A stretch of 64,000 nt of DNA, taken from positions 22,481,945 to 22,545,944 of the forward strand of contig CP141132.1 of NCBI GenBank assembly GCA_035236585.1. The letters are read 5' to 3'. The DNA is from Warburgia ugandensis. Taxonomy: Eukaryota > Streptophyta > Magnoliopsida > Canellales > Canellaceae. Shown in pieces: positions 14,616 through 25,649 of the stretch. The position numbers and the translations under genes are program-made. The number at the start of each line of letters is the position of its first letter. Positions within the stretch are counted from its first letter, which is position 1. Below the pieces are notes generated by a model that saw only the letters and a list, made by a program, of their open reading frames with translations, had not been told where the DNA came from and searched no databases.

Positions 14616-15230
14616 CACTACTAAAATTGATGCTTTTAAAGTCACAATAAAGAAATCAATTTTTTGACCACTGACTTTGTAAAATATTTCCAAGTTGTTA
14701 ATAAAAAAGCAACTTTAAAAACTATACTTAAGAAATCAGTTTGTAAAAGAATAACTTCTTTAGTTTGGCGTGAAAAACTATTTTTTGCAAGAAGCTTTTT
14801 CAAAGTTGTTTTCTGAAAAATGATTTCAAAAGTATGGAGTTTTGAAATCAGTTTTAGGAAATGACTTAACAAACATGGACTTTAGCAATTAATATTTAGA
14901 AAATGACTTTAAAATTATAGACTTTTAAAGTTGTTTTACAGAAATGACTTCTAAAGTCCATGTTTTTAAAGTTGTTTGCTAAAAATGACTTCAAAATCCC
15001 CTAATTTACTTTAGCGTGTATAACTCTTTTTTGGAGGAAAAAGATTTTAGAAGTTGTTTCCAAAAAAATGAAATATAAAAGTGAGCCATTTTTAAAGTCA
15101 TTTTGTGGAAACGACTTTAAAAGTATGTAATTTTAAAGTCATTTTTGTTGAATGACTTTAAGAGTGTGAAAGTTGTTTTCTGAAACTAACTTTAAAAAGT
15201 AGTACTCTGTTATAAGAATTTTGACATCAT
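14616..15230 (+). repeat. CACTA left terminus and subterminal repeats
   Basis: After the CACTACTA end, at least ten copies of a motif like GACTTTAAAAG or CTTTTAAAGTCA recur on both strands over about 600 bases, spaced about 30-60 bases apart. Many form short inverted pairs, for example near 15090-15150. In CACTA elements such arrays bind the element-encoded TNPA-type protein. That role is known for the superfamily and inferred here. Confidence 0.8.
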
Positions 15231-15654
15231 CTTTTAGTTTTCTAGTTCTGAATGTCTTCATCTATACACAAACTGAAGCTCATATAGGTTGATTTCATTG
15301 TGGCTATCTTCAACCAAATTAATTGTGATTTGGAATTACGTATAGACATATTCCCCGCCAATATCAATTTGAGTGTTTGTTAGCATCTCCTTGTTTGTCT
15401 CATATATATGCATATTTGACATATTTTACTAGCATGGTTATGATTAGAAACTTTTCTTTTTAAATTTAAATTCCTTTTTCAATGTATCTGTCATGTTTTG
15501 CATTTTTCTTCATTGTTAATTGGAAATTTCCACATGTGCATGTAATTTAGTTTTTCAAATACTTATAATTGTTGTATACCTATTGTTTCGTAAATTGCCT
15601 AACCGAGCTTTTCATGTTTAACAAGTCTTCACACATAGATTAGCTTCAATTTAT

Positions 15655-16570
15655 TAAAAAATTTAATAAATATGCTTGGATGACTGTGACAAGAACATTA
15701 AAGGAATATGAGGAGGGAACAAAGAAGTTTATAGATTTCGTATACAATGGAGGGAAGATTTGAAGAAATTGTAGGAAGTGTTGTATACAATGTAGCTACA
15801 TCAATATTTCGAGGTACATGTGATGACTTTCAGGACGACCCTAAACTATTTTAGACTACATTAGAAGAAGCTAATGAGCTATTGTACCTCGAGTGTAAAG
15901 ATTATACCAAGTTGTGTCTAGTGGTAGAACTTTACAACGTGAAATTGAGATTTGCTTTTTCAAATAAAGGTTTTATAGAAGTCTTGAAAATAGTGGGTAC
16001 GATGATAGGGAAAGATAATAAATTGGCAAGGTCCACATGGGATGCAAAGAAAATCCTATCTGAACTAGGATTAAAGTATGAGAAGATATATGCATGCCCT
16101 AATGACTGCATCTTGTACAAGAAGAAGCACAAGAATAAAACCTCATGCCAACTCGTGCATAATAAAGATGAAAGATAAAGAAGAATTCAACTGAGACAAT
16201 GTTAGACGTTCCTGCAAAGGCCTTACGGTATTTCACCCCATTCTAAGGTTCAAAAGAATGTTTCATATTATAGAAACAATGAAGCATTTAATATGGAATG
16301 TCGAGGAGAGAGTAGTTGACAGCTTTTCACACTATCCATCTGATAACTTAGCAGGAAAACTTGTAAACTTCATGTGGCCTAACTTCGCACAAGAACCTAA
16401 AAACCTACAACTCGTGTTATCTACAGATGTGATTAATCCTCATAGTTTTATGAGCAGCAAGCATAGTTGTTGGCCTATTACATTAGTTTGTTACAACCTC
16501 TCATCATTTCTATGCATGAAGAGTAAGTTCATGATCTTAACTATGTTGATATTAGGTTCCAAGCAGTCAG
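15655..16570 (+). pseudogene. CACTA transposase remnant (Transpos_assoc + TNP2-like)
   Basis: This encodes the decayed N-terminal half of the DDE transposase that cuts CACTA ends. At 15680-15830, LKEYEEGTKKFIDFVYNG and a broken cysteine motif match the transposase-associated domain. At 15882-16170, AKKILSELGLKYEKI followed by ACPNDCILYKKKHK is the diagnostic TNP2 segment. At 16258-16570 the frame gives VEERVVDSFSHYPSDNLA, then LSTDVINPHSFMSSKHSCW, then LVCYNLSSFLCMKSKFM and LILGSKQSG, corresponding to the family's GPKSPG. Family members continue here, but the reading is cut by the LTR of B-1. Several stops and frame changes occur, so it is non-functional. Confidence 0.88.
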
Positions 16571-16942
16571 GGTGATAAGTGTTTAATTTTATATAAAACC
16601 ACCTAATTAGTATCCATGTGTTACAACTTATTGCATTAAGTTAGGATTTTTAGACCAAAATTCATAACACATGTATTTTTGACCTAAGGAAGAGAAAGTT
16701 TGATATTTTGTAGGTCCAAAGGCTAATTCAAGGTAAGTATGTGAGTAATCATATTTTTTTTTATAATTTAATTAGGGTTTTCACTTTTTGTTGGAAGTAA
16801 GATGGTGATCCAATGGCCAAGATTGATTGAGATGAAAATTGAAGATCAAGATTAAAAGATCGAGTCAAAGCCTCAAAATCTTTAATCCAACATGATATCA
16901 AGAGCATAATCATCTTGTGGACTAGTAATGGATGTGATTAAA

Positions 16943-19635
16943 TGTAACGCCCGAGCAATTTACGCTATTTAGGACAGTTTATAGGACATGAACTGTGTTA
17001 AATGTTTCACTTTATTTAAAATAGTAAACAAAGGAATTTATGAGGAAACTTGGTACCATTAGATTCTACTCAAAAAATGGAATCCAACGCCTCAAAAATC
17101 ACCCAAAACGGAGTTCGTATGAAGAAGTTACGGCCGTTTAAAGATCAAGGGCAGTTCTAGAATTTAAACAGAAAAACGAAAAAACGAAAAACGCAGGGGG
17201 CCGTTTTGATAACAGCACCCCCTATCGTCTTCAACCTCTAGACCCCTCCAGAAACCCCGTTTCTAGAGGATTCTACCACCGCCAAGGGCAGCAACACCAT
17301 TGGCAGCACCGCCATAGTAGGGTTATAAAAAGCCCCATCTCCCCTCTCAAAAACACGAGATTTCCAGCATGTTGAAACTGGGGTTTTCGGCAAAACGGAA
17401 ACCCGTCTCAAACCAGTCTTCCCTCTGCATTTTTCGGCAATGGCCAGGCCCAAGTCAAGCTAGCCATTGCCATTTTCCCCATAACCCTCTCTTCTTTCTA
17501 GTACTGGCAATGGGGTTTCCACCTTCATCGAATTTTTCCGGCAACAAAGGGTTTCAGAATCGGAATAGGCTCTACCACCGGGGATGGGCACTCCCCAAGC
17601 TATCAGGTAAGACGTTGTTCTTTCCTTTTTCATTTTCTTTCCTGAGCTCAGGCTAGATCCATACTGGATCTAGCATTTCTAGGCATTTTCCAGCCAGGTT
17701 CCTGGCTAGAAAACACTCTAAGCCGGCTTGGGCCGGCCTTGCACGGCCTTTAGGCGCACATGCACGTGCGCTTGCAACGGCCTTTAGGCGTACACTGTCC
17801 CAGGTGCGGCCTTCGGGTGTGCGCACAACATGGGGCACGGGTCTTGGCTCGACCAGGATACACGAGGTGCCCTGGGAGTTGAGACGTGCCATGCTACACC
17901 AAAGGTGCATTCGTGCAATGATGCGCGTCATAGCGCGTCACTTGAGCATGCATGTGCGCTTGCAAAATGCGGTCCCTAGCACGGCCTTTAGGCGCACATG
18001 CACGTAAGGCGGTCGCGGTTCAACCAAGATACACGGGTGTCCTGGGAACTAGGGCATGTGGACCTAATGAGACTTTAAAGTTAGGATTAGAGGATAAATT
18101 ACAGAGTCTAACTATTGGAAAGTAGATCCACACCATAGGATCTAGCCTGATGAATGAATTAGGCAAGGACCTTGGACACAATAGGCAGAGCTAGCGATCT
18201 AATGACTAGATGGATTGAAATTAATAAGGACTCCTTGTATCCATTCATACCCAGGAGTTTATAAATGAGACCCAGGGATGAGTTGAAGTGATAAAGGACG
18301 CGACTCCAGGAGACTTTGAGGTAGGTGCTCTATCGCTACTAGACTTTTAAAAAGAGCTATGATTGTTTTGAGATTGCATGTTTTAAGTATACGTATATGA
18401 CTTGTTTAGCATGACTTATTTTATGACTTGTTTAGCATATAAATGAATTCAGCATGCATATGATAAATACATTATGCATAGACATGTGTTGCAAATAATT
18501 GCATATATTGCATGATTTGTGAGCATTGAGATCTTACAAAATTGCATGTCTTTGAGGGTTACCAAAAGACGCTGGAGTGCCCAAAAGACGCTGGGTAGGC
18601 AGTTGTGAGGGCCAGGCAGTTGTGAGGGACCCAAAGAGGACAGGTTTTGAAAAAGAGGTTTTTGGCTTATTTGATCACATATGATTTGGGCTAATTCGCT
18701 CGTGGGCGCTATGCCAAGAGGTATGGGGTGGCCTCCCAGCCTCTACCACTATTAGGTGGATGGGTACCAAGCCCAAAAAGGGCATGTCCCTGCTTCGACT
18801 GCATGTGGTACAGGGGGCTACCACTGGTGTCACGGCACTGGGTCGAAGTGTCATATGCCCCGTGAACGTATATGATCCTGTGTCCCTAAGTACCTGGGGA
18901 CCACATAGCGGTGAGGTCGTGGGTATAGTTGGACCCTATGGTTTGAGGATTTACTTGCATTGCATATGGCATGACATGAGGTTGGTCGACCGTACCAGAT
19001 ATCCATGAGTTGGATTCAGTGGAGCATCTTATGCATATCATTATGTTTATGATATATGATACTTTCGACTTGGATTATGCTATTCTTTAAGTCATCAGTA
19101 TTCCAGTTTGACAGTGGTTTTTAATATCGATATTGAAAATGATTGTTCGAACATGCACATGTTTTTAAGAGCATATGATTTTAAACATAGCATGCATTGC
19201 AAAACTAGTAGTGATAGACTCCTACTGAGTATAGTATATATTCACCCTATCCTTAACATTTTTCAGGATAGCTCCATTCACGACTAGAGGACACCTATGT
19301 TAGTGCAACGAGCAAGTGAATCAAACAGGAGACAATTATACATGTAATTAAACTCTATACCCCTTGGACATGTATTTGTATTTATTTACAATTGGACTGT
19401 GTGTTGTGACTGGATAGAACTGGGGAAAAATATTTATGATTTCTGAAGTTTTTCAACAACTACTTTGATTGTTGTAAAAGCAAATGACACTCAAGGTTTT
19501 CAAAATGAGTGTAAAACTAAAGATTTTTCGTTGCATTGCATGGTTTTCATAAAATGGTTTTCAAATAGGGATGCATCCCGCCTTAGGAATTAGATATTGC
19601 ATTTAAAAATGCATGAGAAAACCCAGGTCGTCACA
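16943..19635 (+). mobile_element. A1: solo LTR of family A (divergent subfamily), 2693 bp
   Basis: It starts TGTAACGCCC, ends GGTCGTCACA and is flanked by the perfect 5 bp duplication TTAAA (16938-16942 and 19636-19640). The empty site is seen in the 3' LTR of B-1 at 29519-29526. There is no internal region, so it is a solo LTR formed by LTR-LTR recombination. Outer parts match A2-A4 (AAAATCACCCAAAACGGAGT; TAGGTGCTCTATC). The middle differs and is GC-rich, with a 27 bp unit repeated exactly at 17741-17767 and 17979-18005. A TATA box (TATAAAA) lies at 17324-17330. Open frames inside are spurious. Confidence 0.93.
17741..18005 (+). repeat. Exact 27 bp dispersed repeat within A1
   Basis: The unit (GCACGGCCTTTAGGCGCACA plus TGCACGT) occurs identically at 17741-17767 and 17979-18005. 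Partial copies occur at about 17777-17792 and 17805-17825. It lies in the CpG-rich centre of the A1 LTR and was not seen in A2, A3 or A4. Confidence 0.9.
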
Positions 19636-20404
19636 TTAAAGGAGCTAAAGATGGCAAAAGTGGGCTCATGAATAAGTCATGCATTTCCACGACCTTTTGG
19701 ATGGGAGCCATGAAGCCACCTTAGCTATATAAGCCATGAAAAAAGGTGGCAAGCTAAGGAATTTGAGCCAAATCATACAAGCCACTCAAGCCAAGGGTTG
19801 AAGCCAAGAAAACAAGCCAAGGAAGTTTTCTAAGCCAGCAATGAATCCTAGCCAATGTAGCCTTCAAAGTTAGCCATCAAGCTTAGTTAAATGGATGACT
19901 AGGATTGGAGAAGATTCAAAAGAGTTATCTATGATTTATTTTGAAGGTAGTTAAGGAAAAATCTATTAGGATAACTTATTATATGGACCAATAGGATGAG
20001 AGCCTGCAAATTTTGATGTTTTTCCCACTTTTTTTCCACCTTTTTTTATCACTTTCCACCTCATCACCAAAAACTACCACGAGTTTGACTTTCTATTCAA
20101 AAGTCCTACCATTCCATAACTCTTCCACCTTCCCAAACTCCCATCCTAAATATCCAACCAATCCCCACTTCCTATAAAATCACTTAGCCAATCAATTTTC
20201 CTCAAGTCACCCCCCTTTCCTTCTATAAAAAAAGACACCTGTATCCTTTTCAAAATTAGAAACCAGCCAGCCCATGCTTCTTATCTTTCTCTTATGTCAT
20301 GGTTATGACATCATCTTGGTAATTCATCTTCCACCTAAACTTCCTCATTCAATACCTTATCCCTACAGCAACTTTCTTTATGATTTCTCCCCTTCCTAAG
20401 TTAG

Positions 20405-22928
20405 TGTTACAACCTGGGTTTTTATATGATGCAATTTTGATAAACAGGCGAGATCTCTTGTTTTATAAATATGAAATGCATGAAAATCTTTTTCATTTGG
20501 AAAACATTCTTTCATAAAAACCCCGAGTGTCAAAACACATTCTCAATTTATTTAGCCATGGCAAAGTTTAAATAAATATTAGTCCCAAGAAAGTGTTAGT
20601 CACAACCCCAGCTATTAGAGAGTAAATACAATCAAGTAACATTGAAAGATAAGGTTGGGGTTTTACTTACTTGTACTTAGTTTGGATGGTTCCTAGCACA
20701 AGCGTACCTTGGCTCTTAAGTATTTACTTGGTGTATGAAAAAATGTTGAGGATTGGGTGAGTATATACTATACTCAGTAGGAGCCTATCACTACTAGTTT
20801 TATAATGCATGAGATGTTTTAAAATCATATGCTCATTCAAAACATGTGTATGTTTGAATACTCAAGCGCAACATCGATATTAAAATCCATTGTTAAACTG
20901 AAATACTAACGACTTAAAGGATCATATAATCCAAAATTGAAAGTATCATATACATATATATCATAACATCATGATATGCATAAGATGCTTCATGGAATTC
21001 ACCTCATGGATCTCTAGTATGGTATGGTTGACCAACCTCGTATCATGCTATATGCAATGCACATAAATCATCAAACCATAGGGTCCACTATGCCCACGAC
21101 CTCCTCGCCGTGTGGTTCCCGGGTACTTGAGGACACTCGGTCATAGCCTCCACGGGGCCTATGACACGTCGACCCAGTGCCGTGACACCAGTGGTAGCCC
21201 CCTGTACCACATGTAGTCGACGTAGGGACTTGCCTCTTTTTGGGTGTGGTACCCATCCACCTAATAGTGGTAGAGGGCGGGTGGCCAACCCAGACCCCTC
21301 GGCATAGCACCCACGGGCTTACTAGCCCAAATCACATAAGATCAAATAAGCCAAAACCTCTTTTCAAAACCTGTCTTCTTTGGGTCCCTCACAACTGCCT
21401 GGCCCTCGGCACTCTAGCGTCGTTTGGCAACCCTCAAGGACATGCAATCTTTGCAAGTACTTAAATCATGCAATGTATGCACTTGTTTGCAAAACATATA
21501 TGTGCATAATGTATATGCAATCATTTTACAAAACATGTCTATGTACAAAGAATTTATCATGCATGCTGAATTAAGTCATGCTAAACAAGTCATATATTTA
21601 AAACATATGTTCTTAAAACAATAATAGTTCTTTTAAAAGAATCTAATAGTGATAGAGCACCTACCTGGCTAGGTCGCGCTAACCCTTTTGTCCTCAGATG
21701 CTTTTGATCATGGTTTGGGGAATCAAGGTTAGTTTGGCCTATCTTTTATGGGTTTTAGAGTAATTGGTCTTATTACTTAGGCATTAGGGGTCCATCCCTA
21801 TGCCTATGGGTATCCTAAGGTCCTAATTGGGCCTTGGTGTCCTCAAATTTTCAAAGTTCTAGTGGCCACGCGCCACCATCCTATTCTAAGGGTGATGCCC
21901 ACCTTTGATTGAGCCTTGATCAGGGATTTTATAGTTTGGATGTATCCGTGCTATCGACATGGACACAACACCTTTTGCGGGGCCTCAATCGGAGCTCTAG
22001 ATCTCAAGTTATAAGCGTTTTAGTGTCGTATGTACATAGGAGTCTTAAAAATAAAAAGATAGGAATGCTAGGGCGCTGCGAGTCTACGACGTCGCCTCGG
22101 CATCCTTAAGGAACCAAAAAACCACGCACTGCTAGCGGTCTCTTTTGCGGGCGCGTCCCTGGACACGCCCGTTTGGTTTTTCAAACGGGAACCGCGTGGC
22201 ACGTTCCAACTGGAACGTCCTACTTGTTGGGGAACCGGGGCGTCTTCAGGACACCCTGGTTCAACCCTGTCGAACAAGTGCGGCCCAGGGAACGTCCCTG
22301 GGTCCTTGGTGGCTCTCTTGGGCTCCGTTTTGCATGGTTTTTCATGCAAAAATCTAGGAAAATTGACCTTGGAACTATGGGGGAGATGGGTTTTGAGCGA
22401 TCTTGGACATACCTAGCTTGTTGTTGGGTTTTTCCCCTTGTTTTCCCCTCTAGGTCACTGCTCCACGACTGGTTTTCTTCAATGTTTTGGGCTGCCATTA
22501 GAGGCCCCCAAGAGCTCTATTTATAGAGCTAAGAGAGGGCTCTGGAGGGGGCTCTCACCGACTTTGAATGGCGGTGATTTCTCCTCCAATCACCACCATT
22601 CTAGAACCCTCTAGAGGTTGAAGATAAAGGGGTGCTCGTATCAAAACGGGCCCCTGTGTTTTGCAGGTTAAACTGTTTTTGTAAAATTTACAGTTTTGCC
22701 CCTGAACTTCAAAGGGCCATAACTTGCTCATTTTAACTCCGTTTTGGGTGATTTTGGTCTCTTTGGATTTCTTTTTCCGAGACGCATCTAATGGAGCCAT
22801 TTTTAGGACCAAATTCCTGGGTTCATTCAAGGTGAATAGTGAAATGACTAAAATGCCCTTATCTTCAAAAACTGATCTTTTCATTGCTAAACTTGGAATT
22901 TCAATATTACAAAATTGGAGTCATTACA
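20405..22928 (-). mobile_element. A2: solo LTR of family A, reverse, 2524 bp
   Basis: On the plus strand it runs from TGTTACAACC to GGAGTCATTACA. The minus strand therefore begins TGTAATGACTCC like A3 and A4. It is flanked by the perfect 5 bp duplication GTTAG (20400-20404 and 22929-22933), and the empty site is present in the 3' LTR of B-1 (30283-30291). No internal domain is present. It contains the conserved family A palindromes at 22168-22218 and 22570-22597, and a TATA box inside an 18 bp palindrome at 22513-22530. Overlapping open frames at 22068-22526 on both strands are shadows of CpG-rich LTR sequence. Confidence 0.95.
22513..22530 (-). promoter_or_regulatory. TATA box embedded in palindrome, A2 LTR
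   Basis: On the minus strand AGCTCTATAAATAGAGCT, a perfect 8+2+8 palindrome containing TATAAATAG. A3 (45253-45270) has one mismatch in the palindrome, and A4 (52513-52530) has lost the TATA core (TACAAATAG). Confidence 0.7.
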
Positions 22929-24470
22929 GTTAGGAAACTACTCATCTATATATAGCCCCATAGTCCATACGAATTTTCTAAGCAGAGGTGGGTGACACAG
23001 CTTGAAATCAAGCTTTCCTTTGGTTTTATTTGTTGCTGGACTTTGGAATATTGTTGATGCTTTTATTCCTTTGGTCTTCTTGTTATTCTTTTACTTATTT
23101 GCTCTTCAGTTCAGGTCAGTAACTTAGTTGTTTTACTTTAGATCCATTGCTTCAAGTTTTTATTGTTTTCCTCTTTATAATTCATGCTACTTTCCAACCC
23201 TTAATCTCTTTTCTATCCACTCGATTCCATAAGGTTTTATTTGTTATTCAATCAAGAGAAGAGCTAGCTTAAATCCTTGATTTCCCCCCTTGAATTCCAT
23301 ATTTTCTACCCTCTTGTTCTCTTAGTTTTAAGCTATTTTTCCTTTAGTTTTTCTTAAATTACATTCTGGATTTTCTTTGCATGTCATTATAATTTGTATT
23401 TTAAGCACTATATTGGAATTTTGTTATTGTTTAGATAGGATTTCAAGCTTCAAAAAAGGGAACAAAGTGCAGAAATTTTGGACAATTTTATGCTTATAAA
23501 TTTGATGTAAATTGGACATGATTCAATAAAGTTATTTTGGAATTATTGTTATAGATTGTTTATTTCATTAAATTACCAATATCTGGGCTGTTTTCTTGCA
23601 CAAAAATTGTAGTTTCAGTAGCTTTCTAAGGCAAGATTTGTTAATTCTTCTTAAGTACCGAAATATGGAAATTGGTTTTTCCTTAACTTTGTGCTTTAAT
23701 TCTAGCCATAAAAACATCTTATTTTCCTGAATCCTTAGGTACCCATTTAGATTTTTATGTTGTTTATTAGATCCTATAGTTACTTTTGATAGTACCTTAC
23801 TGTAGGTACATTAAATGTCACCATATTTAGGGCTCCAGAATCATGTGCACAGTCAAAAAACCATGTGCATGGTTCTAAGTCCCATTCTCCTTTGAACTTT
23901 GGTTAATTTAGTTATTGGATCTTATGTTAGAGTAGTTAATTTAGTTAATTTAATGTTTTTTTAGGTTTATAATGTTTCCTTTTTTAATTTTAGAAAGCTC
24001 TATTTTTTATAGGTTTTACTTCAAGAAAGTTCTAAATTAGGAAAGTTTCTTTTTTAGGCAGTTTCATTAAATTTAGTTTCCTAATTTGAAACTTTCTAAT
24101 TCTTTGTAGTTTCTTTATTTGTTACTATTAATTAGTTAAGTTTCCAATTCCAATTTCTTAGTTGAAGCTTTAGTAAATTTTCCTTACTCTTAATTCTTGA
24201 TTAGGAAAGTTTCCCATTTAGCATATTTCTTGTTTATACCTAGTTTTCATTTCTTGTTTTTTCTTAGTTTCCAAGTTCATGTTCTAATTTTCATTCTTAG
24301 TTTATATAAACAAAAAAAAGATCACTTGAATTTTGGCTAGGATAGATAGTTTAGAGTAGGGACCACTAACGTCACAATAGTTCACTCCTCGTGGGATGGA
24401 CCTCACTAACATGTTATATTGCAAACGATTCATGCGTTTGTGAATTTTAATTAAAACAAAAATAATTGTT

Positions 24471-24491
24471 TGGCACTATTGTAGGGGAGTT
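24471..24491 (+). promoter_or_regulatory. Primer binding site of B-1 (tRNA-Asp type, decayed)
   Basis: TGGCACTATTGTAGGGGAGT corresponds to TGGCGCCGTTGCCGGGGA, the 3' end complement of tRNA-Asp used by Athila and Tat elements. The differences are mostly C to T or G to A changes. The 12 bases between the assumed LTR end and the site are longer than usual, so the LTR end may lie slightly further right. Confidence 0.7.
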
Positions 24492-25649
24492 ACAACAAAT
24501 TGTGTAGTGTTTCATACTTTAGATTATTTTCCTCCAGTCTAGGTTTAGGGTGCATTAGATTAGGGCTTTTGCATAAGTTTTGCATATTTTTTTTGCATTG
24601 GTTGTTATTTTTCTCATATTGACCATAATTCTTTAATTTTTGTGCGAAGAAAGTTGGCAAAGGAGCAACAACAATCTTGTAGGCTACAGCTTCATCTTCT
24701 TATATTAGGTTTTATTTCTTTCCTAGATTAGGAATGAGTGAAACTTATAGTGAGGCACAATGTAAATTGCAATTTGTTTTTTATTTAATTTTAAATGGGT
24801 TCTAATAATACAGGGCAAGTATGGGGTATGGTGGCCTACACTTGATCATCATCAGACCCTCACTGTGAGTATCCTTCACTCAATTTTTAGGATGATTTGC
24901 ATTTTGATGTTAGTACAATTCATATAGGTTAGGACCATTCTTTGATAATTGTTGCATCTTTACTTGGGATTGTTGCATTAAAGCACCTATCTAACCTTGG
25001 TTGGATAGCACATAGGTTGCATCAATTTGCTTTTGTTTTGCATTGCATATTTATAGCTTTATGGTGGAATGGAATTAATGATAGGAAGGGCCCCACAAGA
25101 ACTCTTTTAAGATAAGGACTGGATTTCATCACTAGTTCCTTGGCCCACCTAGGTATCAATCAATCTCCTTGTATGCCATGCTCCCAACCCTTGAATATTA
25201 ATTTAAAATCAAGTAGAAAGAGACTTAGGGTATCAAACTCATAGGACCCTTTTCGAAGGATGCGATCTATTATCACTCGAGTGGCTATCTTAAAATCCAA
25301 GTAATTTTTCCATGCCTTCCATTGACGTTAATTCAGATCTAAACACCTCCTAACATGAGGATTGTATTAATTATTTTTGAGCAGAACCCAACTGGTAAGT
25401 AGTAGTCAAATCTAGATAAAAGGAGGAGTCTACCACCTATGCAATAAGATAAGATAATCAAGACAATGCTTGATTAGTGAATACTAGTATTTGATTGTGC
25501 TTCATTTAGCTTTGGATTAGAGTTTAGGTTGCATCATATAGTTAGGGTTTTCCATAAAAAAAAAACAAAAGAAGAACTCATTCATTGTATATAACGATTA
25601 GTTTCATAGTATATAAAGTTAAAGTACAATGGACTATTAAGAAGGGGAT
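24492..25649 (+). other. Leader of B-1
   Basis: 1.16 kb of non-coding sequence between primer binding site and coding remnant. Its last 250 bases are collinear with the leader of element F (824-1256). No credible open frame was seen. An A-run lies at 25555-25567. Confidence 0.6.

Larger units (their letters stand above)
16571..24458 (+). mobile_element. 5' LTR of B-1 (three segments)
   Basis: The segments are 16571-16942, 19641-20404 and 22934-24458. The first TG has become GG (GGTGATAAGTG). Each junction matches uninterrupted sequence in the 3' LTR: GATTAAAGGAGC at 29519 spans the A1 site, and AAGTTAGGAAACC at 30283 spans the A2 site. A probable TATA box (CTATATATAG) lies at about 22950, comparable to GTATATAGCC in the 3' LTR. 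The end is placed at AAAACA (24458), shortly before the primer binding site; this end is approximate. Confidence 0.8.

Noticed and set aside
22068..22526. Overlapping open frames on both strands in A2, and their equivalents in A3 (45022-45784) and A4 (52532-53058)
   Set aside because: They arise from the CpG-rich centre of the family A LTR. Lengths and frames differ between copies and stops are not conserved, so coding is not supported.
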